A program made the translations under genes and the position numbers. A stretch of DNA of 64,000 bases. It comes from CAZVBV01 sp964578905 (GTDB lineage Bacteria; Patescibacteriota; Gracilibacteria; UBA4473). A model generated the notes under the pieces. The model worked only from the letters and a program-made list of their open reading frames with translations, was not told the DNA's origin and made no database searches. Positions 42,026 to 49,853 of the stretch are shown here, piece by piece; the first letter of the stretch is position 1, and every line of letters starts with the position of its first letter. The stretch spans positions 1 through 64,000 of the forward strand of contig CAZOER010000001.1 of the NCBI GenBank assembly GCA_964578905.1, read 5' to 3'.

Positions 42026-43276
42026 TTACACTTTATAAATACTCGCCGAATTCGGATTAGCAAGGAGTCTATTTTGTAACACTTTTTCCACAGCTTGGTT
42101 TGAAACGTCTCCAAAGTTCCAGCATCGGAAAATCCGAACGGTTACTTTTGTATTAAACATCACGGTAAGCTTCTCTGCGAGCGCTATCGCAGAATCATCT
42201 TCAAATGGAAGCACTGCGTATTTCTTTAAACCCGGGTTCCCAGGATTGAACCCGGGTTCGAATAAAAGAACTTCTTTATTTGAATTAAAGATGAGTCCTG
42301 AGTCTTCCAGTTTTTTTTGATCGAGTCCTGCTCCTGTGATTTCGTAGAGGAGTGATTTTTCAAATTCAATTTTTTCACCCGCTACACTGCTCGCGGTTTG
42401 AGAAATTGAAAATGATTCGTTATCGGTAATAAGAAGTTTCTTTTCCATCACGACTGCATCGTTTGTCAGTTCAAGAGATGGAATTTCTGGAATCTCAACG
42501 GATGAGAAGTCTCCGATTTCAACCACTTCCGGTGAACGTTCTTCTTCGATCCATTCGCTCATTGATTTCATAATTTGGTCTCCATCGCACGAGTCATAAA
42601 ACCTCTCTGGATGTGGCATAATCGCTCCCACGGTTCCTTCTTTGTTCACCACCATCGCCGTTGCAAACTTCGCTCCATTTGGTGTTACGGGGAAATTCGC
42701 ATCCACTTTTCCATCCTCATCACAATATCGGAACGCCACTTGGCTTCCGTCTTCGAGAACTTTTAAGGCACTTTCATCAATCGATGTAAATCGTCCTTCT
42801 CCATGTGCCACAGGAACTTTCAATAAGTCTGAAACATTATGAGAAAAAGCGGTATCGGTTCGTTCTGGTTTGATATTCACCCACACGTTGTAGTATCCCG
42901 TTCCGAGTACTTTTCCTTCTTTGTCTCGTCGTACATTTTCTGCGAGTGAGAATGGAACTGGATTGTTTCCTACCGGAATCAGTCCTGATTCCATGATCAT
43001 TTGGGCTCCGTTACATACCCCGAGAATCACTTTTCCTTTTTTCGCTTCTTCACGAATCGCATCAAAAATTTCTTCTCTCGCTGCAATTGCTCCTGATCGT
43101 CCACGATCTTCAAACGAAAATCCTCCGATCAAAAAGTACGCATCAAAGTTTCCTATTTTTTCTACTTCGTTCCAAAGTACAAGCTCTGCATCGAATCCAT
43201 TTCTTGTTGCTGCACGCAATGATTCTGTTTCGCAATTATTTCCAGGGAACGTGATAACGGCAATTTTTGGGGTCAT
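42026..43276 (-). CDS. purQ: PurQ-PurS fusion (FGAM synthase glutaminase plus small subunit)
   Basis: A 416-residue fusion. The N-terminal 270 residues are PurQ, a class I glutaminase: IAVITFPGNNCETESLRAA, GGFSFEDRGRSGAI, nucleophile Cys in GVCNGAQMI, then the HPERF motif in MPHPERFYDSC. The C-terminal 140 look like PurS; the last part LQNRLLANPNSASIYKV recalls the LLANPxIEDY end of PurS. The REP at 42228 lies in frame here (FEPGFNPGNPGLKK, about 340-350). The start at 43276 follows a TACAAT box. An upstream frame extension overlaps the divergent rmuC gene and is rejected. Confidence 0.85.
   Translation of the reverse strand: MTPKIAVITFPGNNCETESLRAATRNGFDAELVLWNEVEKIGNFDAYFLIGGFSFEDRGRSGAIAAREEIFDAIREEAKKGKVILGVCNGAQMIMESGLIPVGNNPVPFSLAENVRRDKEGKVLGTGYYNVWVNIKPERTDTAFSHNVSDLLKVPVAHGEGRFTSIDESALKVLEDGSQVAFRYCDEDGKVDANFPVTPNGAKFATAMVVNKEGTVGAIMPHPERFYDSCDGDQIMKSMSEWIEEERSPEVVEIGDFSSVEIPEIPSLELTNDAVVMEKKLLITDNESFSISQTASSVAGEKIEFEKSLLYEITGAGLDQKKLEDSGLIFNSNKEVLLFEPGFNPGNPGLKKYAVLPFEDDSAIALAEKLTVMFNTKVTVRIFRCWNFGDVSNQAVEKVLQNRLLANPNSASIYKV
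42228..42259. repeat. REP-like palindrome, copy 15, inside purQS
   Basis: AAACCCGGGTTC and GAACCCGGGTTC around the loop CCAGGATT. In frame on the minus strand it encodes EPGFNPGNPGL in the PurS-like part. This is the last copy in the window. Confidence 0.88.
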
Positions 43277-43343
43277 AAGCGGGGAGATTGTAAGGCAAAA
43301 TCCATTTTTAAAAAAGTAAAAAATCGGTACACTGCTCGCGCAC

Positions 43344-44387
43344 ATGGAGATAATCTTAATTGTTGTTGGAGTCTTAATACTCGCTGGAATTGGGTTGGTC
43401 TTTTGGAAGCTGAATTCATCACAAGATGGTGGAAATTTATCAAAAGAATTAAAACAAGACAGAGAGGCTCGATTCCGAGAAGCGGAAAGTCTTCGAAATG
43501 AAATGCGAGAAGGTTCCAAAGTTCTCCAAGAACAATTTGATCGTGTAAATAAAACAGTGGATAACAAATTGTCTGATTCTTCAAAACAGTTGAACGAACG
43601 ACTCGATAAATCTTCAACGGTGATTGGGAATTTGCAAAAAGAGCTCGGAAAAATGGGAGAAATCGGATCAAAAATTGAAAACCTCGATAAAATTCTTCGC
43701 GCTCCGAAAGGCCGTGGTGGAATGGGAGAAGAGAGTTTAGAGGAAATTCTCAGATCTATTTTTCCGGCAAATCTCTGGGAACGACAATTTAATCTCGGAA
43801 CAGGTCTCGTGGTCGATGCAGTGGTGAAAACTTCGAGCGGAATTATTCCAATCGATGCCAAATTTCCGCTTCCCGCATTTGAAAGAATCGTACAGGCAGA
43901 AAATGATGAAGCATTGGAAAAAGCGCAGAAGGAATTTCAAAAAGATATGAAACTTCGGATTGATGAAGTCGCGAAATATATCCGTCCCGAGAAAGAAACG
44001 ATGGACTTTGCGATTCTCTTTTTGCCAAACGAAAACGTGTACTACGAAGCCGCGATTCGTTCTGGTGAAATCAGCGAATACACGAAGAAAAAGAAGGTCC
44101 TTCTTACGGGACCAAACACAATGCTCTACGTACTTCAAATGCTTTTCCAAGCGTACCAAAGTCAGGAATTTGCACGAGAAGCACAGCATGCTTTGGCAGA
44201 ATTATCAGGGGTGAAGAAGCAAGCCGAACGTCTCGATGAAGAGATTGGAGTGCTGGCCAAACATATCGGAAATGCGAACACAAAGGTATCAGATGTGCAG
44301 GGCGAAAACATGAAATTACAAAACCAAGTCGAACGTGCGCAAGCGCTTGAGTCTGACCTTGCTCCTCAACAAGATAAACTTCTCTAA
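43344..44387 (+). CDS. rmuC: RmuC-family DNA recombination protein
   Basis: A 347-residue protein. An N-terminal membrane helix (about 3-20, IILIVVGVLILAGIGLVFW) precedes a coiled coil (about 35-110). The RmuC core has GRGGMGEESLEEIL, IPIDAKFPLPAF with conserved Lys and Pro, and FLPNENVYYEAAIRSG. RmuC proteins are PD-(D/E)XK-related and limit DNA inversion at repeats. It is divergent from purQS and directly upstream of purL (3-base gap), so these two form an operon that mixes a DNA protein with purine synthesis. Confidence 0.88.
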   Translation: MEIILIVVGVLILAGIGLVFWKLNSSQDGGNLSKELKQDREARFREAESLRNEMREGSKVLQEQFDRVNKTVDNKLSDSSKQLNERLDKSSTVIGNLQKELGKMGEIGSKIENLDKILRAPKGRGGMGEESLEEILRSIFPANLWERQFNLGTGLVVDAVVKTSSGIIPIDAKFPLPAFERIVQAENDEALEKAQKEFQKDMKLRIDEVAKYIRPEKETMDFAILFLPNENVYYEAAIRSGEISEYTKKKKVLLTGPNTMLYVLQMLFQAYQSQEFAREAQHALAELSGVKKQAERLDEEIGVLAKHIGNANTKVSDVQGENMKLQNQVERAQALESDLAPQQDKLL

Positions 44388-44390
44388 TTT

Positions 44391-45674
44391 ATGAATCTCG
44401 ATTTTACCGGACCCGACGCAGAACAACTTCTTAAAGAGCACAATATCGCTCTCAAGCTTTCCGAAGCATTGGACCTGCAGAAGCAACTCGGTCGACCAAT
44501 GACACTCACTGAAGCGACTATTTTTGGAATTCAATTGTCCGAACACTGTTCGTACAAAAGTTCTGGAAAATTTCTCAAAACAATGCCGACCTCTGGACCG
44601 AATGTGATTTTAGGACCGGCGGAAGATTCTGGAATTGTGAAAGTATTTGAAGAAAATGGAGAAAACTATGCGATTGCGGTATCGCATGAATCACACAATC
44701 ACCCCAGTCAGATTGTGCCGTATGAGGGAGCCGCGACCGGTGTGGGAGGAATTGTTCGAGACATTCTTTGTATGGGAGCACGTCCTGTGGGAACACTTGA
44801 TTCACTCCGTTTTGGAGATCCAAAGAAAAACGTACAGAAAAATATTGCGACCGTGGCCGTGGAAGGAATCGCCGGATATGGAAACCCACTCGGAGTTCCA
44901 AATGCGGGAGGAGATGTGTTTTTCGATGAAGGATTTGATGAAAACTGTTTGGTAAATGTGACGGCAATGGGAGTATTGAGAGAATCTGATTTGATTCATT
45001 CCTACGTTCCGAAATGTGCCGCTGAGGAGAATTGGGACTTGCTCATTGTCGGGAAACCAACCGATAATTCTGGGTTTGGTGGAGCGAGTTTTGCCTCTGA
45101 TACATTTGAAGAAGACGATGACATGGAAAGTAAAAAAGCAGCGGTTCAAGAACCGAACCCTTTTCTCGAACGACATCTTGTTGCTTCATTTCTCGATCTC
45201 TTTGAGACATTGAAAAAGGAAGGAACATTCGATAAATTCGCATGCAAAGACTTGGGAGCAGGAGGAGTTGTGTGTGCAACGGTTGAGATTGTCGACAGTG
45301 CTGGTTTTGGAGCGGATGTATGCATGGACAAACTCCACACGGTCGGAGGATATCCACCGCATGTGGTGGCCTGTAGTGAAACACAAGAACGATTCTGTAT
45401 CGGGTGTCACCCTGATTTAACAGAGCAAATTCTCGACCACTTCAACAAAAAATGGGAACTCGGAAAAGCGGCTGCAAATGCAGGAGCTTCTGTTGTGGGA
45501 AAGGTTCGAGCCGATGGACAATACGTCGTGAAATACGGAGATGAAGTTCTATGCGACGCTCCAGCAAGTATGGTAACCGAGGGAATTGCTTACGATCGTG
45601 AATACGAAATCCCTAAAATTGTGGAGAAAAAAACAGAGGTTGGGTTTGAAAATGGAGAGATTGTTTTCTCCTAA
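44391..45674 (+). CDS. purL: Half-length PurL (FGAM synthase N-terminal half)
   Basis: A 427-residue protein that covers only the first part of PurL: linker region GRPMTLTEATIFGIQLSEHC, the ATP-site block SHESHNHPSQIVPYEGAATG, VGGIVRDILCMGARPVG, and FACKDLGAGGVVCATVEIVD. Small PurL has about 730 residues with two AIRS-like halves. The second half is absent here, and the stop is followed by an unrelated gene. The enzyme may therefore be split, with the other half elsewhere in the genome. No Shine-Dalgarno; it is probably co-translated with rmuC. Confidence 0.85.
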   Translation: MNLDFTGPDAEQLLKEHNIALKLSEALDLQKQLGRPMTLTEATIFGIQLSEHCSYKSSGKFLKTMPTSGPNVILGPAEDSGIVKVFEENGENYAIAVSHESHNHPSQIVPYEGAATGVGGIVRDILCMGARPVGTLDSLRFGDPKKNVQKNIATVAVEGIAGYGNPLGVPNAGGDVFFDEGFDENCLVNVTAMGVLRESDLIHSYVPKCAAEENWDLLIVGKPTDNSGFGGASFASDTFEEDDDMESKKAAVQEPNPFLERHLVASFLDLFETLKKEGTFDKFACKDLGAGGVVCATVEIVDSAGFGADVCMDKLHTVGGYPPHVVACSETQERFCIGCHPDLTEQILDHFNKKWELGKAAANAGASVVGKVRADGQYVVKYGDEVLCDAPASMVTEGIAYDREYEIPKIVEKKTEVGFENGEIVFS

Positions 45675-45677
45675 TAC

Positions 45678-45705
45678 TTGCCAAAGTGCCCTTCCGACGT
45701 ACAAT
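45678..45705 (+). promoter_or_regulatory. Promoter of the gene at 45713
   Basis: TTGCCA (45678-45683), 16 bases, TACAAT (45700-45705), then 7 bases to the ATG at 45713. Confidence 0.7.
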
Positions 45706-45712
45706 CCGAACG

Positions 45713-46360
45713 ATGTCAGATACATTTTGGAGTCGTGATTTTGGAGCGTTCGTCTTTGGACGGGCGGTTTTGAAAAAAGACCCAAATGCACAATTGGAAT
45801 TAAACGTCGTTCAAGCGGGAAAAAAGGTTGGCATGAGTGAAAGTGATTTCTGGGACAAGGGCCTGGGAGACATTCTAAAATTACACACGCGATTTGGACG
45901 GGTTGGACTCTTTCACGAACGAACGAACAAGGAAGCAGGTGAGTTTTGCAAGGGTGTTTCAAAAACGAAACGAGACTATTCTCCAAGTGATAAACGAAGG
46001 TCTCGAAAGGAGCCAATACTCCGTTCTTTTGAAATGCAGGGCGTCTGCGCCTTGGCAAATGAGGGGTTGGCGGACAGTGTGGAATTTCGACGTCTCACAC
46101 GGAAGTTTATTCGTCATGCGAAACACGCTCACTGCGACACGATCTTCTTTCTCGACGCGATTCTGGGGGAAGAAAAGATTAGAATGATTCTCAAACACCT
46201 CGCTGGAACGCAAATCAAACTCTTTTTTCCGGATGATTTCATGGATATGGGAAAACCTTCCACTGCAAAAGAACGAAAGATTACAATTGAAAGTGGAGAT
46301 GGGGATGAATTCACTCGAAAAATGGCCGAAAAAATCCTTCGCACGAAACTAAAGAAATAA
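45713..46360 (+). CDS. Hypothetical protein, weakly racemase-like C-terminus
   Basis: A 215-residue cytoplasmic protein. The C-terminal half (QGVCALANEGLADSVEFRRL, then HCDTIFFLDAILGEEKIRMI) follows the pattern of Asp/Glu racemases, in which a Cys lies in a CTHYP motif; here the equivalent position reads LDAIL and lacks the Cys. It is probably not a working racemase, or not one at all. The basic N-terminal part is unlike any family known to me. Its own promoter gives the start, and a terminator follows. Confidence 0.5.
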   Translation: MSDTFWSRDFGAFVFGRAVLKKDPNAQLELNVVQAGKKVGMSESDFWDKGLGDILKLHTRFGRVGLFHERTNKEAGEFCKGVSKTKRDYSPSDKRRSRKEPILRSFEMQGVCALANEGLADSVEFRRLTRKFIRHAKHAHCDTIFFLDAILGEEKIRMILKHLAGTQIKLFFPDDFMDMGKPSTAKERKITIESGDGDEFTRKMAEKILRTKLKK

Positions 46361-46397
46361 GTGAGACTCGGCAAAGTATGAGCCGATAGTCGAACTT

Positions 46398-46426
46398 ATC
46401 CCCGCGAAGGCGGGGATCTCTATTTT
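46398..46426 (+). terminator. Intrinsic terminator
   Basis: ATCCCCGC-GAAG-GCGGGGAT stem (46398-46417) followed by CTCTATTTTT. A degenerate form of the same hairpin (ATCCCCGCTTTCGCGAGGA) lies at 48116-48134 after the ATPase gene, so this may be a second repeated element. Confidence 0.8.
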
Positions 46427-46451
46427 TCAACGCTCCAACCTGCTTTCACCC

Positions 46452-46480
46452 TTGTGTTTAAGCGGTTTTTGTGGTATGAT
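46452..46480 (+). promoter_or_regulatory. Leaderless-type promoter of the PilB/GspE gene
   Basis: TTGTGT (46452-46457), a 17-base spacer ending in TGTGG, TATGAT (46475-46480), then 6 bases to the ATG at 46487. An in-frame TTG further upstream is inside the promoter. Confidence 0.75.
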
Positions 46481-46486
46481 TTGGAG

Positions 46487-48115
46487 ATGGTAACACCTCA
46501 ATCTGGATTTTTGGGAAATATCGACCGCGAATTTGAAGAGCGCGAGATAGAAAAACAAGCGAAAGCTCAAAAGTTGGGCTACGTGGATTTTAGTAAATTC
46601 GCAGCCAATCCCGATATTCTAAAATTGGTTTCTCCTGAGGACGCGAAGAATGCAAATGTATTCCCGCTTTCAAAAAATGGAAAGAAGCTCAGCATCGCCG
46701 TGGTAAATCCTGAAGATGGGAAAACACAATCTTTTCTCGAGTCACTGACGAAAGAAGGTCTCGAACCGGATGTTTTTCTTTGTTCTGCGAGTGGATTTGC
46801 TGAAGCTTTGAAATCTTATGATTCTGAGTTCTTGAAGAAAAAGGAAGTAGAACGAACCACTGGATTTGAAGAAAAATCTGGTGCAAATCTAAAAGAAAAA
46901 ATCAAAGACTTGTCTGACTTAGAAAAGAAGCTGGATTCCCTTCACGCAGAAACAGCGTTGAGTGAAATTGAAGTAGCGGCCATCAATACCGATGCCTCTG
47001 ATATCCACTTCCAACCAACGGAAAACGGGGCCGAGCTTCGATTCCGAATTGATGGAGTGCTTCACAACGTGCTGGAAGTATCCGCAGAAACAACGAAGAA
47101 ACTCGTTACTCGTATCAAGTACGAAGCGGGAATGAAATCAAATATCTCAAACATTCCTCAGGACGGTCACCGGACTTTTGAAGTAAATGGACGGTCTATT
47201 GATCTGAGAATCTCAACTCTTCCGACACCATTTGGAGAGTCTGTTGTGATGCGTATTTTGGATGCGAGCCGAGGATTGAAAAGTTTTACCGATCTTGGAT
47301 TTTCAGAAACAGCTCGAGAAAAAATCGAACAATCGTTGGAACAAAAAACAGGACTCATTCTTGTTACAGGACCGACGGGAAGTGGAAAAACAACAACGCT
47401 GTATTCAATGCTTTCACAGCTCAATCTGCCTGAACGGAAGATTGTAACTTTGGAAGATCCGATTGAATATCACCTTGAGGGAATCTCTCAATCACAAGTC
47501 GACGAAGAGATGGAATACGATTTTGAAAATGGATTTAGTGCGCTTTTACGGCACGATCCGGATGTGATTTTGGTGGGAGAAATCCGAAGCCGAGACACAG
47601 CGCACCTCGCTTCTGAAGCCGCCTTAACTGGACACATTGTGCTCAGCTCTTTGCACACAAATTCTGCTGTTGGATCCCTTTCTCGATTGAGAAACTTAGG
47701 GATGGAAAACTTCAATATTGCACCCACAATTTCTGCTGTTTTCGCACAACGGTTGGTTCGAAAAGTCTGTCCACACTGCCAAACCAAAGTTCCACTACCG
47801 CATAGTAAAAAAATAGAAACAGCACTCGAACAAATTCAAAAAACATCTTCAAAAATTGTGATTCCTGACGAAATTGCAAAAGCCGTCGGATGTGAGAAAT
47901 GTTCTGGAACAGGATACAAAGATCGAATGGCAATTTGCGAAGCCTTCATTATGACCGATAAAATCCGAAAAATGGTTTTGGAAGAACAATCAGAAATTGA
48001 GATTTTGAAAGTCCTGAGAAAGAACGATAAATTCCTTTCTCTCTTCGAAGATGGACTTATGAAAGTCTTCAGTGGAGAAACAACGTTGGAGGAATTGTAT
48101 CGAGTGACGAGCTAG
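46487..48115 (+). CDS. PilB/GspE-family assembly ATPase
   Basis: A 542-residue secretion/pilus ATPase. An N-terminal GspE_N-like domain (about 30-110) precedes the ATPase core: ASDIHFQPTENGAELRFRI, Walker A LVTGPTGSGKTTTLYSML, Asp box TLEDPIEYHLEGISQSQVD, Walker B RHDPDVILVGEIRSRDTAH, His box TGHIVLSSLHTNSAVGSL, and the zinc tetra-Cys CPHC..CEKC. It powers polymerisation of type IV pilins, presumably those encoded from 51.7 kb. No PilC, PilM or PilT gene is in the window. Confidence 0.93.
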   Translation: MVTPQSGFLGNIDREFEEREIEKQAKAQKLGYVDFSKFAANPDILKLVSPEDAKNANVFPLSKNGKKLSIAVVNPEDGKTQSFLESLTKEGLEPDVFLCSASGFAEALKSYDSEFLKKKEVERTTGFEEKSGANLKEKIKDLSDLEKKLDSLHAETALSEIEVAAINTDASDIHFQPTENGAELRFRIDGVLHNVLEVSAETTKKLVTRIKYEAGMKSNISNIPQDGHRTFEVNGRSIDLRISTLPTPFGESVVMRILDASRGLKSFTDLGFSETAREKIEQSLEQKTGLILVTGPTGSGKTTTLYSMLSQLNLPERKIVTLEDPIEYHLEGISQSQVDEEMEYDFENGFSALLRHDPDVILVGEIRSRDTAHLASEAALTGHIVLSSLHTNSAVGSLSRLRNLGMENFNIAPTISAVFAQRLVRKVCPHCQTKVPLPHSKKIETALEQIQKTSSKIVIPDEIAKAVGCEKCSGTGYKDRMAICEAFIMTDKIRKMVLEEQSEIEILKVLRKNDKFLSLFEDGLMKVFSGETTLEELYRVTS

Positions 48116-48175
48116 ATCCCCGCTTTCGCGAGGACAGGCTTCCCAAAAATGGAAAAAAAATGATAATGCCTTCCG

Positions 48176-49066
48176 ATGGAAGGATTTTTAGTCGCAGCAC
48201 TCTTTTGGGAACAGGTGATAACCGCTCCCTCTCACAACGTGCGCCCAAACTATCCTCTCAGTTCTATTTCGAAGGAAGTAAAACGAAAGAATGTTCGATA
48301 TTTCCAAACACCACAAACAAAAACTCAAAAAAATCGAGAGTTTTTCCACAGTCTTTCTTTCAAAAAAAGACAAACGACAACAGAACCGTTGCGATTTAAA
48401 AAACCAAAAACAACTGTCATTTTTGCACCGCATCCTGATGATGAAATTTTGTGTTGCTCCAATTTGATTGCCGATAAATTGGCAAAAAAAGAAGATGTGA
48501 AAATAATTTATACCACGAACGGAGACGCTCTCAAGGGCTCTGATTATCAGAAAGCACGGGAGTATGGAAAGCTCCGAAAACGAGAATCACGTGAAGCAAC
48601 GACCGCTTTGGGACTCGGGAAATCCGACCTTTTCTTCCTTGGGTTTCCGGATGGACAATTGGAAAAAATGGAGAAATGGGGTTCTGTACGAAGTAAGTTC
48701 ACCGATCAAAATAAAAGTCTCGGTGGGCACACGTTTCCGTATTCTCCCTACACACGAAAGCGATTAAAACAAAACTATCGCGAGCTTTTGAAGCGATGGA
48801 ATGTTGGAGAAATTTATCTCCCCTCTGGCAAAGATCAGCATCCTGATCACCGTGTTACAACGAAACTCCTCCAAGAAGTTCTGCAAGAAAAAGAAGGCAC
48901 CCCACAAATTTTTTCATATCGTGTTCACGGACAATCTTTCTCGAATGGATCTGCAATTGATACTGAAAAATTGAACTTGATTCGTATTTTTGAATCTCAA
49001 TTCTGGACGCCTGCTCACGTGAAATTCATGGAACAATTTGCGAAGGTGGAAGAAAAATTTGAATAA
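48176..49066 (+). CDS. PIG-L/LmbE-family deacetylase
   Basis: A 296-residue protein. After a basic N-terminal stretch of about 75 residues comes a PIG-L domain: TVIFAPHPDDEILCCSNLIA with the zinc-binding HPDDE, FFLGFPDGQLEKMEKW, and PSGKDQHPDHRVTTKLLQ with the third His ligand. These enzymes remove N-acetyl groups from GlcNAc-type lipids or sugars. The N-terminus is unlike typical members and may be a membrane-proximal or targeting region. The start lies 8 bases after GATAAT (48162-48167). Confidence 0.88.
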   Translation: MEGFLVAALFWEQVITAPSHNVRPNYPLSSISKEVKRKNVRYFQTPQTKTQKNREFFHSLSFKKRQTTTEPLRFKKPKTTVIFAPHPDDEILCCSNLIADKLAKKEDVKIIYTTNGDALKGSDYQKAREYGKLRKRESREATTALGLGKSDLFFLGFPDGQLEKMEKWGSVRSKFTDQNKSLGGHTFPYSPYTRKRLKQNYRELLKRWNVGEIYLPSGKDQHPDHRVTTKLLQEVLQEKEGTPQIFSYRVHGQSFSNGSAIDTEKLNLIRIFESQFWTPAHVKFMEQFAKVEEKFE

Positions 49067-49068
49067 TA

Positions 49069-49099
49069 AAAGACCCGCACTAAGCACGGGTCTTTCTTC
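49069..49099 (+). terminator. Intrinsic terminator
   Basis: AAAGACCCG and CGGGTCTTT pair around CACTAAGCA, followed by CTTCT. It follows the PIG-L stop by a few bases and may also serve the convergent gene at 49116. Confidence 0.85.
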
Positions 49100-49115
49100 T
49101 GGGGAGTGGGAATGT

Positions 49116-49520
49116 TTAACAATGAATAGGATGAGATGACTTTTTTTCTTTGGGCACGCTGTTTTTTGAATTGAGTGCTGTGAGCAAATCTTTCACATTT
49201 GTACAGAAACCTTGCTCATACTTGTTGATCTTCTGCTCTGATCCATTCGTCATTTCTATGTTTAAGGAGTAAGTTCCCGCACTTTCATTTGCAGTAATTT
49301 TAACCCTCAAAAAAAGATTTTTCGAAGTAAGTTGGATGCAAAGAATTCCATCTTGAACCTTCTTTGTATCCTTCCCTACTAATTTGAATTTTCCGAACTT
49401 TGCCTTATCGGTCAATTGGCTTTGGTGTGTCCAAAGGTATTCGGCTACCTCTGTGCACATTGGCGCTACGTTTTCATCAAATCGCGCCTGTTTTTGTCTA
49501 AAATCATTTTTGTTACTCAT
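49116..49520 (-). CDS. Hypothetical protein
   Basis: A 134-residue cytoplasmic protein. SNKNDFRQKQARFDENVAPM begins a helical N-terminus; the middle is beta-rich (GILCIQLTSKNLFLRVKI, then AGTYSLNIEMTNGSEQK), and the C-terminus is charged. I recognise no family. The upstream in-frame ATG at 49625 gives a Cys-rich, unlikely N-terminus, so the ATG at 49520 is used. The 330 bases upstream to lepA hold no clear complete gene. Confidence 0.5.
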   Translation of the reverse strand: MSNKNDFRQKQARFDENVAPMCTEVAEYLWTHQSQLTDKAKFGKFKLVGKDTKKVQDGILCIQLTSKNLFLRVKITANESAGTYSLNIEMTNGSEQKINKYEQGFCTNVKDLLTALNSKNSVPKEKKSSHPIHC

Positions 49521-49708
49521 AAGTACATATTGTTTTAGGTTTATTATTTGAATCACTCTCCTTGCCCCTATAAAAGAGCAAAAACAGTAATCCAAATAAC
49601 AAAATATTTTATTCCCGCTCTGCAAAAGAACTGAGAACTTTCGTTTTTCGAAAAAAACAAAGAATTCTACGAAAGCCTTTTTGAGCCATTTTCAGGAAAA
49701 AGTCAAGG

Positions 49709-49846
49709 CTACTTTTTCATCATTGCGAAGAATATCCATTCCTCTTGCTCTCTTTGTTTGGCTTCATATTGCCAAAGTTTATGGGATCCCACGTCCTCAC
49801 TTCGCTCGTCCTCTGGATAACAATCCCTTCTCTTGAAGTTCTGTTT
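49709..49846 (-). pseudogene. Possible remnant frame between lepA and the next gene
   Basis: A 45-codon frame, open from a stop at its start to TAG, with protein-like content (RRDCYPEDERSEDVG, then HKLWQYEAKQREQEEWIFFA). It has no usable start codon. The last residues IFFAMMKK resemble the last residues of the lepA product just upstream (AFFAMMKK), perhaps a tail duplication. Low confidence; the surroundings are AT-rich with no other structure. Confidence 0.25.
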
Positions 49847-49853
49847 TTATAAT

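Noticed and set aside
43277..43861. N-terminal extension of PurQS by 195 residues
   Set aside because: It overlaps the divergent rmuC gene completely, and the PurQ start MTPKIAVITFPG fits the family.
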